Of a stretch of 11,407 nucleotides of DNA, positions 1 through 6,389 are shown piece after piece. The notes under the pieces are model-generated. The model saw nothing but the letters and a program-made list of their open reading frames with translations. It had not been told where the DNA came from and made no database searches. The stretch's first letter is position 1; the number at the start of each line of letters is the position of its first letter. This stretch comes from Humisphaera sp. (GTDB taxonomy: Bacteria > Planctomycetota > Phycisphaerae > Tepidisphaerales > Tepidisphaeraceae), in the NCBI GenBank assembly GCA_025351525.1, contig JANXVV010000426.1, forward strand, positions 1-11,407. The letters are read 5' to 3'. A program made the translations under genes and the position numbers.

Positions 1-76
1 GAAAGCCGAATCGGGGCCGGGATTTTTTTAGCTCACCTCTGCTGGACAGCCTGCCCCGCGTCATTACACTCGCGCC

Positions 77-886
77 GTGACTATGAATTTCGATCGATAC
101 GATGCGGTGCTGCTGGATCTGGATGGGACGATCTATCACGAGGAGCATGCGCTGCCGGGGGCGGTGGAGTTGCTTCGCCGTTTGCAGCGGGAAGGGCGGA
201 AGTTTGCGTGTCTGACCAACAGCACGTCCAGCCCGCAGCGAATCGCCGAGCGGTTGCGGCGGATGGGCGTCGACCTGCCGGACGAGGCGATCTACACCGC
301 CGGGGCGGCGGCGGTGGATTTTGTGTTAAGCGCCGATTTCAGATCGGGACAGGATCGCCTGCCGCGCGTTTACAGTCTGGCGACGGAAGGCGTGCATGAA
401 TTACTCGAGGGGAAAGTGGAGTGGGTCCGGTCGGCGGAGCAGCCGTGCGATGGGGTGCTGGTCGGCACCTCCACCAGTGCGTTTGCGACGGAGGATCGGC
501 AGCGGGTGGCGCTGGAAATACTTCGGCGAAACCGCGATGTGAAACTCGTGGGGATTTGTGCGGATCGCGTCTACCCCAGCCCGCGCGGGATCGAATTCGG
601 CAGCGGGGCGATGACGATGATGATGGCGTATGCGGCGAACGTGAAGCCGATGTTCACCGGCAAACCCGAAGCCATTTTTTTTCACGAGCTTTGCGGCAGG
701 CTGAACGTGAAACCGGAGCGTTGCCTTCTGATCGGGGACAATCTGGAATCGGATATCGCGGGCGGGAAACGGGTGGGGATGAAAACCATTCTGACGTTGA
801 CCGGTGTGGCCCGGCGGGAGGATGTCGAGCGTTTGCCCGTTGAGCAAAGGCCGGACGGAGTGATCGAAGATTTGACGGCGATGTAG
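77..886 (+). CDS. HAD-IIA family (NagD-like) phosphatase
   Basis: This is a haloacid dehalogenase hydrolase of subfamily IIA, the NagD / p-nitrophenyl phosphatase group. These cytoplasmic enzymes remove phosphate from small phosphorylated metabolites through an Asp-phosphate intermediate; the substrate cannot be told from sequence. All four HAD motifs are visible: DLDGTIY at residues 14-20 (nucleophile D14, acid/base D16), LTNST at 47-51, the lysine of TGKPE near K196, and GDNLESDI at 220-227 with D221 and D226 for Mg2+. The roughly 100 residues between motifs II and III fit a C2 cap, and 269 residues is normal for the family. The start is GTG at 77 or ATG at 83; neither has a clear Shine-Dalgarno sequence, so the choice is open. 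The gene converges on the long minus-strand gene, with an inverted repeat between them. The family call is secure; the substrate is unknown. Confidence 0.92.
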   Translation: MTMNFDRYDAVLLDLDGTIYHEEHALPGAVELLRRLQREGRKFACLTNSTSSPQRIAERLRRMGVDLPDEAIYTAGAAAVDFVLSADFRSGQDRLPRVYSLATEGVHELLEGKVEWVRSAEQPCDGVLVGTSTSAFATEDRQRVALEILRRNRDVKLVGICADRVYPSPRGIEFGSGAMTMMMAYAANVKPMFTGKPEAIFFHELCGRLNVKPERCLLIGDNLESDIAGGKRVGMKTILTLTGVARREDVERLPVEQRPDGVIEDLTAM

Positions 887-931
887 GATCTTTGGAACTG
901 CCGATTTTGAACATGGGTTGAAACCTCCTTT

Positions 932-1041
932 GTGGCACGGGCTTCCAGCCCGTGTTGAAGGCTTCCAGTTTTAGCGAATCGTACTTGCTAAAATCTTCTC
1001 TTCGGACTTGCCCACTAACACGGGCTGGAAGCCCATGCTAC
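932..1041. repeat. Nested inverted repeat between convergent genes, possible bidirectional terminator
   Basis: Two 25-base arms (932-956 and 1017-1041) are reverse complements with two mismatches. The left arm itself contains a perfect hairpin at 936-954, with an 8-bp stem cacgggct/agcccgtg and a 3-base loop. Inside the large arms sits another inverted pair, ttttagc (969-975) and gctaaaa (987-993). The element ends three bases before the stop codon of the minus-strand gene and begins 45 bases after the stop of the HAD gene. It could therefore fold in transcripts from either side and act as a terminator or 3'-end stabiliser. Palindromes of this wording are, as I recall, scattered through planctomycete genomes as a REP/MITE-like repeat. 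That family assignment is from memory, not from a search. Confidence 0.8.
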
Positions 1042-1044
1042 GGA

Positions 1045-3972
1045 TTACCCTGCTTTCTCCGGTGCCCCGGCGGCAATCCATAGGAGTGTGTTTTTTAAGA
1101 GGGACTGTGCGTAGGCCGGATTAAAACCAAAAATGCCCCAGGTGTGGGTTCCCAGCAGACCGCTGGTGATATCGAGTGAAGTGTAGATCACCCGTCCCTT
1201 CCCGTGTGAAAATCCTTCCAGCGCACCGGCGTCTTTGCCGAGATGAGTCTGGGTGTACGATCGCAGCGCCGGCAACTCCGCCAGCGCATTCATTCCGGGA
1301 AAACTCGCGGCGTACAGTCGGTGGTTGCCGGGAAGCTTCTTCAACGACGCCTCAGGAAATGCTTTCGATAATAGCCGCGTGGCACTGTCGGAGAACACCA
1401 CGTTTCCTCCCGATGATTCGATCAACAGCGTTCCCCCCGCATCCACATAATTTCGCACGGCCACAATTTGCGCAGGCGTTGGCTCAAACGCCGTGGCACC
1501 GGTCAGATGGGCCAGCGGAGCGGTCGTGGGTAAAATCGCCTCTAAATCCACCGCCAGTTCCACAACGCCGCAACTGGTTTCCTGCTGAAACCATCGGGCA
1601 AATCGTGGCCACGCGGCAGGCTCCGGGTTCCATGTGCCGGGATGCCGAAGATGCGCCACCCGGATCGAACCCCCCGTGGCGGTGGGTGGTTCGGCGATCG
1701 TGTTCGACGAAACGCGGTTGCGCAAATCGGTTTTTCCGGCGGCGTACAGAAACAGATTCACCCCCAGTTGAAACGCCGCCGGGCGGGTTTTTTCCATCCG
1801 CAGTTGCCATGCCATCGACAGATCCTGCGGCGAATGAATCATCAGCGCCCGTACGCCATTGCTCACCATTTTCAACGGCGGCGCAGGGTCGATCCTATAT
1901 AGCATCGAATAAACCGGATGCTCCTTCGGCACGGCCATCATCGGGTATTGTGGGAAAAGTTTTTTCGCCAACTCGACGGCATATTGATCGAACGCGGATT
2001 GTCCGCCATCGGCCTGCGTGTAGAGCAATCCACCGGCTTCGATGAATTTGCGAATGTTGTCGATCTGATCCTCGGTCAGCTTCGGCGCGACATGGCTGGC
2101 AAGATAAAGAATGGGAGAATCGGTCCAATCCGTCCAGTCGCGCTCGACGCTGACAACCTGGAAATTGAGCGGGCGCTCGAGCTCTTTGCCGGCGAAGCGG
2201 GCGAGGTTGGCGACATCGCGCGGGCGGTTGGCCCAGAACCCGTCGAAGCGTAGCTTGTTCATGAGAATCGGATGACGACCCCGCGCGAGAAACAGCAGCG
2301 CGTAGGCGGTGTCGACTTCGTTGCCGCCCCACGAGCCGTCGGGTTGTTGAAGATCGAGCGCTTCGCGGGCGCGTTCGCGAAACCAGTCGTGCTTGCCGAA
2401 AAATTTGAATCCGCTGGCCAGCCCGACGCGCTCGACCCCGTACAGCGTGTAGCCCCAGTTGCCGCCGTTGTCGAGAATCACATCACCCTGCTCGAGCCAT
2501 TTGAGCGACTTGGCGAGTGCCGGTGAAAAAGGGGGCCTGCCGACATTTCCCCCGAACTGAGCCGACTCCAGATAATCATGGCAGACAAACAGCGACGCGA
2601 CTCCCGCCAGCGTCATGGAGAGTGTCGGGCCGCCGAGAGTGTAACCCCAACCGCCCTCCGGCGACTGGCAATCCACCCAGTGCTTTTGAACGCTGTTCCA
2701 ATAGACGCTCGGCACCTCGATGCCCGCCTCCGCGCCGGCCCACACGCCGAGCAATCCGTACTGCGAATTGGAATTGTCCCACCGATCCATTGCCCGCGCC
2801 TCGGCGTAATCGTAAGCGCCGCCCTTATGGCTTTTGATCAACCAGTTCACATCCAACTGCAGGGCCTTGCGATCCTCCTTGCGATTGTGCAGGGCCAGGG
2901 CCGTGGCGCGCAGGCCGTGACCGTAGGTGAGAATGTCGTGCTCGATCGGCAGCGCATCCAGCGCGGTCAACATGCCCTTCATCGATTCTTTGTGAATGTC
3001 GATTCGGTCATCGTGGATGGCCAATCCGCACTGGGCGAGGGCGTAGACGCACAGCGCATCAAGGCCCCCATGCACGCCGCCCGCGCGCGGACGGCCCGGA
3101 TCCCCGGCGAGCTGATGGGTCTTCGGATCGAATCGGCGCAGCAACCAGCCCGCGCCATTCTGAATCGCCACCCCGATCCGTTCATCGTTGACGGGTTGCG
3201 GTTCAGGCACTTGTTTTGTCACATGCAGAAAGGAGACGATCGGCAACGTCGCAGGACGAGAAGTCGGCGGAAGCAGAGCGGCGACCCCCGCGGCAACTGC
3301 ATTCGCCATCTCCGCCGATGATTTAGAAATGGTCGCCGGAGACCGATTTTCGGCGGGCGTCGAATCCAATTCCTGATCTGCTAATCGAGGCGTGACCGCC
3401 GGCTGCTTCCTCGCCCGCTCAACCAGCGCGGCAAGAATTTTCTGCCTCTGCACCAGCCCTGCCTCCACCCTCGCCCGCAACTTCGGTTCCCCGATCGCAT
3501 GATCGCCCACCAGCGTCTCCACCTCCTGATAGCGCCGCGCGGCGATTCGCAGATCCCCGGCGACGACCGCCCCCTCCGCCTCGCCGATCTTCGCCATCAC
3601 TTCCCCCCGATTCGCAGTCTCCCAATCCGGTGCCCGCAACGCCTGAATCGCCCACCCGATCAGCGCGACAACGATCAGCACGGCCACCCCGCCGCCCATC
3701 CATGCACCCCGATGGGGATGTCCGGCATCGATCATTTCCATCCCCGTAGTTTCAGCGGAGAGCAATGGAATAATTTCCGGCGGATTGGAGAGGCCGGGTT
3801 GCGGTGTGGGATCCGGAGGCACTTCGAGCGTCACCGGATCAGAGGACGAGGGCGGTCTTTCCGGAATCGTGATGCGCTGGCCGCAGGCATTGCAAAGAGC
3901 CGCCTTTCCGGCATCGCCCATCGGCACCGAAAGCGACCTGCGACAATTGGGACACATCAGCTTGATGGGCAT
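1045..3972 (-). CDS. Zinc-ribbon, alpha/alpha-toroid and double DUF4159 membrane-anchored protein
   Basis: This 975-residue protein has a modular layout (numbering from the ATG at 3972). It begins with a short zinc ribbon (C7, C10, C27, C30). A Pro/Ser-rich linker leads to one transmembrane segment at about 94-112, then a helical stretch at about 120-190. Residues ~265-565 form a prenyltransferase/squalene-oxidase-like alpha/alpha toroid with repeated QSPEGGWGYT- and QQPDGSWGG-type turns. Two DUF4159 modules follow (about 600-750 and 770-965); the first lacks the usual N-terminal part and the second looks complete. This combination is typical of planctomycetes and its biochemical role is unknown; the membrane segment suggests an N-in anchor with the large part outside the cytoplasm. 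The ATG at 3972 is preferred over a TTG ten codons upstream because ggag lies 8 bases before it. No cyclase DxDD-type motif stands out, so I do not call it a terpene cyclase. Confidence 0.88.
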   Translation of the reverse strand: MPIKLMCPNCRRSLSVPMGDAGKAALCNACGQRITIPERPPSSSDPVTLEVPPDPTPQPGLSNPPEIIPLLSAETTGMEMIDAGHPHRGAWMGGGVAVLIVVALIGWAIQALRAPDWETANRGEVMAKIGEAEGAVVAGDLRIAARRYQEVETLVGDHAIGEPKLRARVEAGLVQRQKILAALVERARKQPAVTPRLADQELDSTPAENRSPATISKSSAEMANAVAAGVAALLPPTSRPATLPIVSFLHVTKQVPEPQPVNDERIGVAIQNGAGWLLRRFDPKTHQLAGDPGRPRAGGVHGGLDALCVYALAQCGLAIHDDRIDIHKESMKGMLTALDALPIEHDILTYGHGLRATALALHNRKEDRKALQLDVNWLIKSHKGGAYDYAEARAMDRWDNSNSQYGLLGVWAGAEAGIEVPSVYWNSVQKHWVDCQSPEGGWGYTLGGPTLSMTLAGVASLFVCHDYLESAQFGGNVGRPPFSPALAKSLKWLEQGDVILDNGGNWGYTLYGVERVGLASGFKFFGKHDWFRERAREALDLQQPDGSWGGNEVDTAYALLFLARGRHPILMNKLRFDGFWANRPRDVANLARFAGKELERPLNFQVVSVERDWTDWTDSPILYLASHVAPKLTEDQIDNIRKFIEAGGLLYTQADGGQSAFDQYAVELAKKLFPQYPMMAVPKEHPVYSMLYRIDPAPPLKMVSNGVRALMIHSPQDLSMAWQLRMEKTRPAAFQLGVNLFLYAAGKTDLRNRVSSNTIAEPPTATGGSIRVAHLRHPGTWNPEPAAWPRFARWFQQETSCGVVELAVDLEAILPTTAPLAHLTGATAFEPTPAQIVAVRNYVDAGGTLLIESSGGNVVFSDSATRLLSKAFPEASLKKLPGNHRLYAASFPGMNALAELPALRSYTQTHLGKDAGALEGFSHGKGRVIYTSLDITSGLLGTHTWGIFGFNPAYAQSLLKNTLLWIAAGAPEKAG

Positions 3973-3980
3973 GACCAACG

Positions 3981-3984
3981 CTCC
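3981..3984 (-). promoter_or_regulatory. Ribosome binding site deciding the start of the DUF4159 gene
   Basis: Read on the minus strand this is ggag, 8 bases before the ATG at 3972-3970. The upstream in-frame TTG at 4002 has no comparable site, which favours the shorter protein beginning MPIKLMCPNC at the zinc ribbon. Confidence 0.6.
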
Positions 3985-4124
3985 GGCGACCCAAAAACGC
4001 AACCGCGTCGTCTCGCCTTTATTTCAGCAGTCATGAAACCACGAAACCCGCGCCCGTTCAATACTCCCGGCAAAAATCGCAACACACAAACGCGTCATTT
4101 TACAAAACCTTTGCAGGATGAAAA

Positions 4125-4222
4125 TCACGCCGGGATCGGAGCCTCAGGCGACGACCCGGATTCCGCTAGGAACAGTCCCCGCGGAATCCGGGTCGTCGCT
4201 AAAGCTCCGATCCCTGTCACGC
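4125..4222. repeat. Near-perfect 83-nt hairpin with possible 6-nt flanking duplication (MITE-like)
   Basis: Left arm 4132-4166 and right arm 4181-4214 are complementary over the outer 10 bases (gggatcggag) and the inner 18 bases (cgacgacccggattccgc). A short mismatched/indel patch lies between, and the loop is 14 bases. The sequence tcacgc occurs just outside both arms (4125-4130 and 4217-4222) in direct orientation, as a target-site duplication would. There is no T-run on either side, and the element lies between divergent genes, so a terminator role is unlikely. A non-autonomous mobile or REP-like element is the best reading. The 6-base duplication could be chance. Confidence 0.7.
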
Positions 4223-4255
4223 TTCCTATTTCAAAAGTCTGAAAACTCCCGCGCA

Positions 4256-4310
4256 ACCCCGGGGATTTTCTTTATTCGCCGCGCAGGCGACTTATGGTAT
4301 TGCTATATCG
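4256..4310 (+). promoter_or_regulatory. Promoter-like block, copy A, upstream of the DUF2945 gene
   Basis: The 27 bases at 4256-4282 match 5250-5276 at 23 positions. Both copies are followed, after 18 bases here and 12 in the other, by the identical tgctatatcg (4301-4310). TGcTATATC resembles an extended -10 element. Copy A lies 75 bases before the DUF2945 start. No good -35 element is seen at the usual spacing, so if this is a promoter it is of extended -10 or alternative sigma type. Confidence 0.4.
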
Positions 4311-4384
4311 ATATCCGAAATGACAACGGAAGATCATTAATCCGTTCAAGACCGCAATCGGTTTTCTCTCACAGGAATTCTTCG

Positions 4385-4597
4385 ATGGGACGCGACTTTA
4401 AAGTAGGTGATCACGTCGAGTGGAACTCGGAAGCGGGCCGGGTGCGGGGGACGATTCGGAAAAAGGTCACCGCCGAGATTCAGTTCAAGGGCTACACGGT
4501 TCACGCCTCGAAGGAGATGCCGCAGTATCAGATCGACAGCGATAAAACCGACCATGTGGCGATGCACAAGGGCTCGGCTCTGAAGAAGATCGGATGA
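4385..4597 (+). CDS. DUF2945 (Hva1/TUDOR-like) small protein
   Basis: This 70-residue protein starts MGRDFKVGDHVEWNSEAG and has the familiar DUF2945 pattern. That comprises the VGDHVEWNSEAGRVRGTI strand pair, a central FKGYTVHASKEMPQYQI segment, and the ending DHVAMHKGSALKKI. The family (Pfam Hva1_TUDOR, named after a fungal hypervirulence-associated protein) is a small beta-barrel domain; its bacterial role is not established. The length is the usual one. The start ATG at 4385 follows acaggaa with good spacing; the frame is open further upstream but carries no family sequence there. Its stop overlaps the start of the broken DUF488 gene as ATGA (4594-4597), so the two were a translationally coupled pair. 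DUF2945 and DUF488 genes are often seen in stress-type neighbourhoods, which is suggestive only. Confidence 0.9.
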   Translation: MGRDFKVGDHVEWNSEAGRVRGTIRKKVTAEIQFKGYTVHASKEMPQYQIDSDKTDHVAMHKGSALKKIG

Positions 4598-5022
4598 GCC
4601 GGCGAACGCTGTTCACGATAGGCCATTCCACGCGGACGTGGGCGGAGTTTGTGGCGTTGTTGAAGGCGTGGAAGATTGAAGAGTTGGTGGATGTACGAAC
4701 CGTGCCTCGGTCCCGGAATTTTCCGTGGTTTTGCAAAGAGCGGATGGAAAAGTCGCTGCCGAAATCCGAAGGGGAGTATGTGCATCTTCCGGGGTTGGGT
4801 GGGTTTCGACACCCGAGCAAGGATTCGCCGAACAGGGGTTGGGAGAATGCGCGTTTTCGGGCGTACGCGGACTACATGCAGACGACGGAGTTTGCGGAGG
4901 GGCTTGGCTATGCCAGATGCCGCTCTGGCTCGCCTTCAACACGTGCGCGGCGTCGGACGCTGGACGGCCAAATATGTTTTGCTGCGCGGCCTGGGACGAG
5001 TTCATATATTCCCCGGCGATGA
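4594..5022 (+). pseudogene. DUF488 gene truncated at its 3' end, fused out of frame to AlkA sequence
   Basis: Residues 1 to about 104 are a standard DUF488 N-terminal region: LFTIGHSTRTWAEFVALLK, then LVDVRTVPRSRNFPWF, the LPGLGGFRHP segment, and ARFRAYADYMQTTEFAEGL near 87-104. Normal members continue for some 40 or more residues with a conserved Cys- and Arg-rich segment of the CAEA-PWRCHR kind. That segment is absent here. After about base 4905 the frame reads a low-complexity Arg/Ser tail that is out-of-frame AlkA sequence and ends at 5022. The gene overlaps the DUF2945 stop by four bases. A deletion that removed the DUF488 3' end and the AlkA 5' end explains it. The product is probably non-functional, though the upstream ATGA coupling is intact. 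Confidence 0.82.
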
Positions 5023-5218
5023 CGTGGGAGCCCGCAACAACCTCCAGAAATGGCTCGGCCTGACCGAACCGCTCGACTACGACGGCGTCGCCCGCACCCT
5101 CAAGCGCTGGCAACGTTTCGGCGGCCTGATCTACTTCCACCTGTTACTGGGGCGTCTAGCGGAAGCAGGCTGTTTTCAGGCGAAATCCTCCGATCCGGCA
5201 CTTTCGATTTCGCCTTGA
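4910..5218 (+). pseudogene. C-terminal third of an AlkA-type DNA-3-methyladenine glycosylase
   Basis: This frame encodes up to 102 residues matching only the end of HhH-GPD DNA glycosylases of the AlkA type, which excise alkylated bases. It has the helix-hairpin-helix LQHVRGVGRWTAKYVLLRG at 9-27. FPGDDVGARNNL follows at 34-45; its second aspartate (D38) aligns with the catalytic Asp of AlkA. The usual tail follows, with W67 and GGLIYFHLLL at 71-80. The N-terminal domain and early helices (roughly two thirds of a normal protein) are missing and replaced by DUF488 sequence in another frame. An ATG at 4910 is preceded by ggagg at 4896-4900, so a short peptide could still be made. Without the substrate-pocket helices, repair activity is unlikely. 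Confidence 0.82.
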
Positions 5219-5249
5219 CTCTTCATCGGAATGCGCTGGATGCCGAAAT

Positions 5250-5298
5250 ACCTCGGAGATTTTCTTCGTTCGCCGCTCGGAAGGCTTCTGCTATATCG
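5250..5298 (+). promoter_or_regulatory. Promoter-like block, copy B, upstream of the redox operon
   Basis: This is the second copy of the block at 4256-4310: 23 of 27 bases identical at the left end (5250-5276), and tgctatatcg identical at 5289-5298. TGcTATATC would be an extended -10 placing transcription start near 5304, about 27 bases before the peroxiredoxin ATG at 5331. No good -35 element is visible. The repetition at two gene starts is the main support for a regulatory role. Confidence 0.45.
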
Positions 5299-5330
5299 GG
5301 AGTGGAGTTTTTGCCAAAGGAAGATGAAAG

Positions 5331-5801
5331 ATGCCTCACCTATTAGAACATGGAACCTCCGCACCGGATTTTACGCTTCATGTCACTCCCGATCAAAAGC
5401 TGTCTCTCATTGAGCTGCGCGGGCGGCCGGTTATTCTCGCCTTCTATCCCGCCGACTGGAGCCCGGTGTGCGGTGATCAGATGGCGTTGTACAACGAAAT
5501 TCTTCCGGAGTTTCAGAAACACAAGGCGGAACTGCTGGGCATTTCGGTTGACGGGGTGTGGTGCCATGAGGAGTTTGCGAAAGCCCGCCGCTTACACTTC
5601 CCGCTCCTCAGTGATTTCGAGCCCAAGGGCGGGGTGGCGAAAAGCTATGGAGCCTATCGGGAGAGCGACGGCGTCTGCGAACGCGCTTTGTTCGTGATCG
5701 ACGCGAAGGGGATCGTGTTCTGGAGTTACTGTTCGCCGGTCTCCATTAACCCAGGCGCCGACGGCATTCTTCAAGCGCTGGAAGACCTGTCAAAATCATA
5801 G
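5331..5801 (+). CDS. AhpC/TSA-family peroxiredoxin
   Basis: This 156-residue thioredoxin-fold peroxidase should reduce hydrogen or organic peroxides in the cytoplasm. The peroxidatic site is FYPADWSPVCGDQ, with P40, S44 and Cys47 in the P-x3-S/T-x2-C arrangement. The family arginine is R118 within CERALFVID. APDFTL near residue 11 is the usual first-strand signature. Extra cysteines at 78, 116 and 134 could resolve the sulfenate, but none sits in a canonical 2-Cys C-terminal VCP motif. The protein is therefore a 1-Cys/AhpE-like or atypical 2-Cys type. There is no signal peptide. The start is supported by aaaggaa about 9 bases upstream. It is the first gene of the probable operon, 10 bases before the next gene. 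Confidence 0.9.
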   Translation: MPHLLEHGTSAPDFTLHVTPDQKLSLIELRGRPVILAFYPADWSPVCGDQMALYNEILPEFQKHKAELLGISVDGVWCHEEFAKARRLHFPLLSDFEPKGGVAKSYGAYRESDGVCERALFVIDAKGIVFWSYCSPVSINPGADGILQALEDLSKS

Positions 5802-5811
5802 AGGAATCATC

Positions 5812-6339
5812 ATGGCTACTTTGAAGTTGCCCGTCACGCCCGAGGACCATATTCAAGGGGATGAACATTCCCCTGCGATCCTGGTCGAATACGGCGACTA
5901 CGAGTGCCCGCATTGCGGGCGTGCCTACCGGATCATTCAACGCGTGCAGAAGCATTTCGGGAAGCGACTCGGATTTGTGTTTCGGAATTTCCCGTTGAAG
6001 GAGATGCACCCGAATGCCGAAGCCGCCGCCGAAGCCGCGGAATTCGCGGCGGCACAGGCACGCTTCTGGGAAATGCACGATGGCATCTTCGAGCACCAGG
6101 AGACACTGTCCCTGCCTCTTCTGCTCGAACTGGCAGAAACGGTGGGGCTTTCCGTAAACGATCTGGAGGGCGCGTTGACCTGCGGCGAATATGCGCCGCG
6201 CGTCAAAAGCGACTTCATCGGCGGCGCGCGCAGCGGCGTCAATGGCACGCCCACCTTCTTCATCAACGGCCACCGGCACGACGGGCCGTTTGAGTTCGAG
6301 GATCTCGTCGCCGCCATCGACGCTCGGCTCTTGCAATAA
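5812..6339 (+). CDS. DsbA-family thioredoxin-fold oxidoreductase, cytoplasmic
   Basis: This 175-residue protein of the DsbA/Thioredoxin_4 (FrnE-like) group has a CPHC redox site at C32-C35 after VEYGDYECPHCG. The helical insertion is at about 65-135, and the cis-proline loop GTPTFFING carries P147. It lacks a signal peptide or membrane anchor, so it is a cytoplasmic disulfide oxidoreductase or isomerase rather than a periplasmic DsbA. Very similar domains occur as a C-terminal fusion on NhaA antiporters. The start at 5812 follows gagg with good spacing. It sits 10 bases after the peroxiredoxin, which suggests co-translation. A role recycling the peroxiredoxin thiol is a reasonable inference but not shown. 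Confidence 0.9.
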   Translation: MATLKLPVTPEDHIQGDEHSPAILVEYGDYECPHCGRAYRIIQRVQKHFGKRLGFVFRNFPLKEMHPNAEAAAEAAEFAAAQARFWEMHDGIFEHQETLSLPLLLELAETVGLSVNDLEGALTCGEYAPRVKSDFIGGARSGVNGTPTFFINGHRHDGPFEFEDLVAAIDARLLQ

Positions 6340-6389
6340 CCGAATTTTCTCTCGGGATTCTGGCCATCGTCTCGGAATGGAGATGCACC

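Larger units (their letters stand above)
3973..4384. other. Divergent intergenic spacer of 412 bases
   Basis: This gap separates the divergently oriented DUF4159 and DUF2945 genes. Open frames through it have no family-like content. It holds, from left to right, the leader of the minus-strand gene, an A/T-richer stretch around 4075-4125, a large hairpin (4132-4214) and a promoter-like block (4256-4310). A 75-base leader then runs to the DUF2945 start. I saw no convincing sigma70 promoter for the minus-strand gene. Confidence 0.7.

Noticed and set aside
1..76. Short inverted pair ccga-a-tcgg near base 8 followed by a T-run at 24-30, as a possible terminator
   Set aside because: The stem is only four pairs and is separated from the T-run by an unpaired G-rich stretch; too weak to call, and the window edge cuts any upstream gene.
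1045..3972. Calling the toroid protein a squalene-hopene cyclase or terpene synthase
   Set aside because: The Trp/Gly repeat turns are present, but no DxDD-type catalytic motif was found, and the DUF4159 and zinc-ribbon modules point to a different family.
4613..5140. Long minus-strand open frame (175 codons) over the DUF488-AlkA locus
   Set aside because: It has Pro/Ser/Thr-rich composition with no family pattern and lies antisense to recognisable DUF488 and AlkA sequence; it is a GC-driven shadow.
4256..5298. The two direct repeats as integron attC sites or a CRISPR unit
   Set aside because: There are only two copies 1 kb apart, with no GTTRRRY/RYYYAAC core sites and no spacer series; no integrase or cas gene is present.
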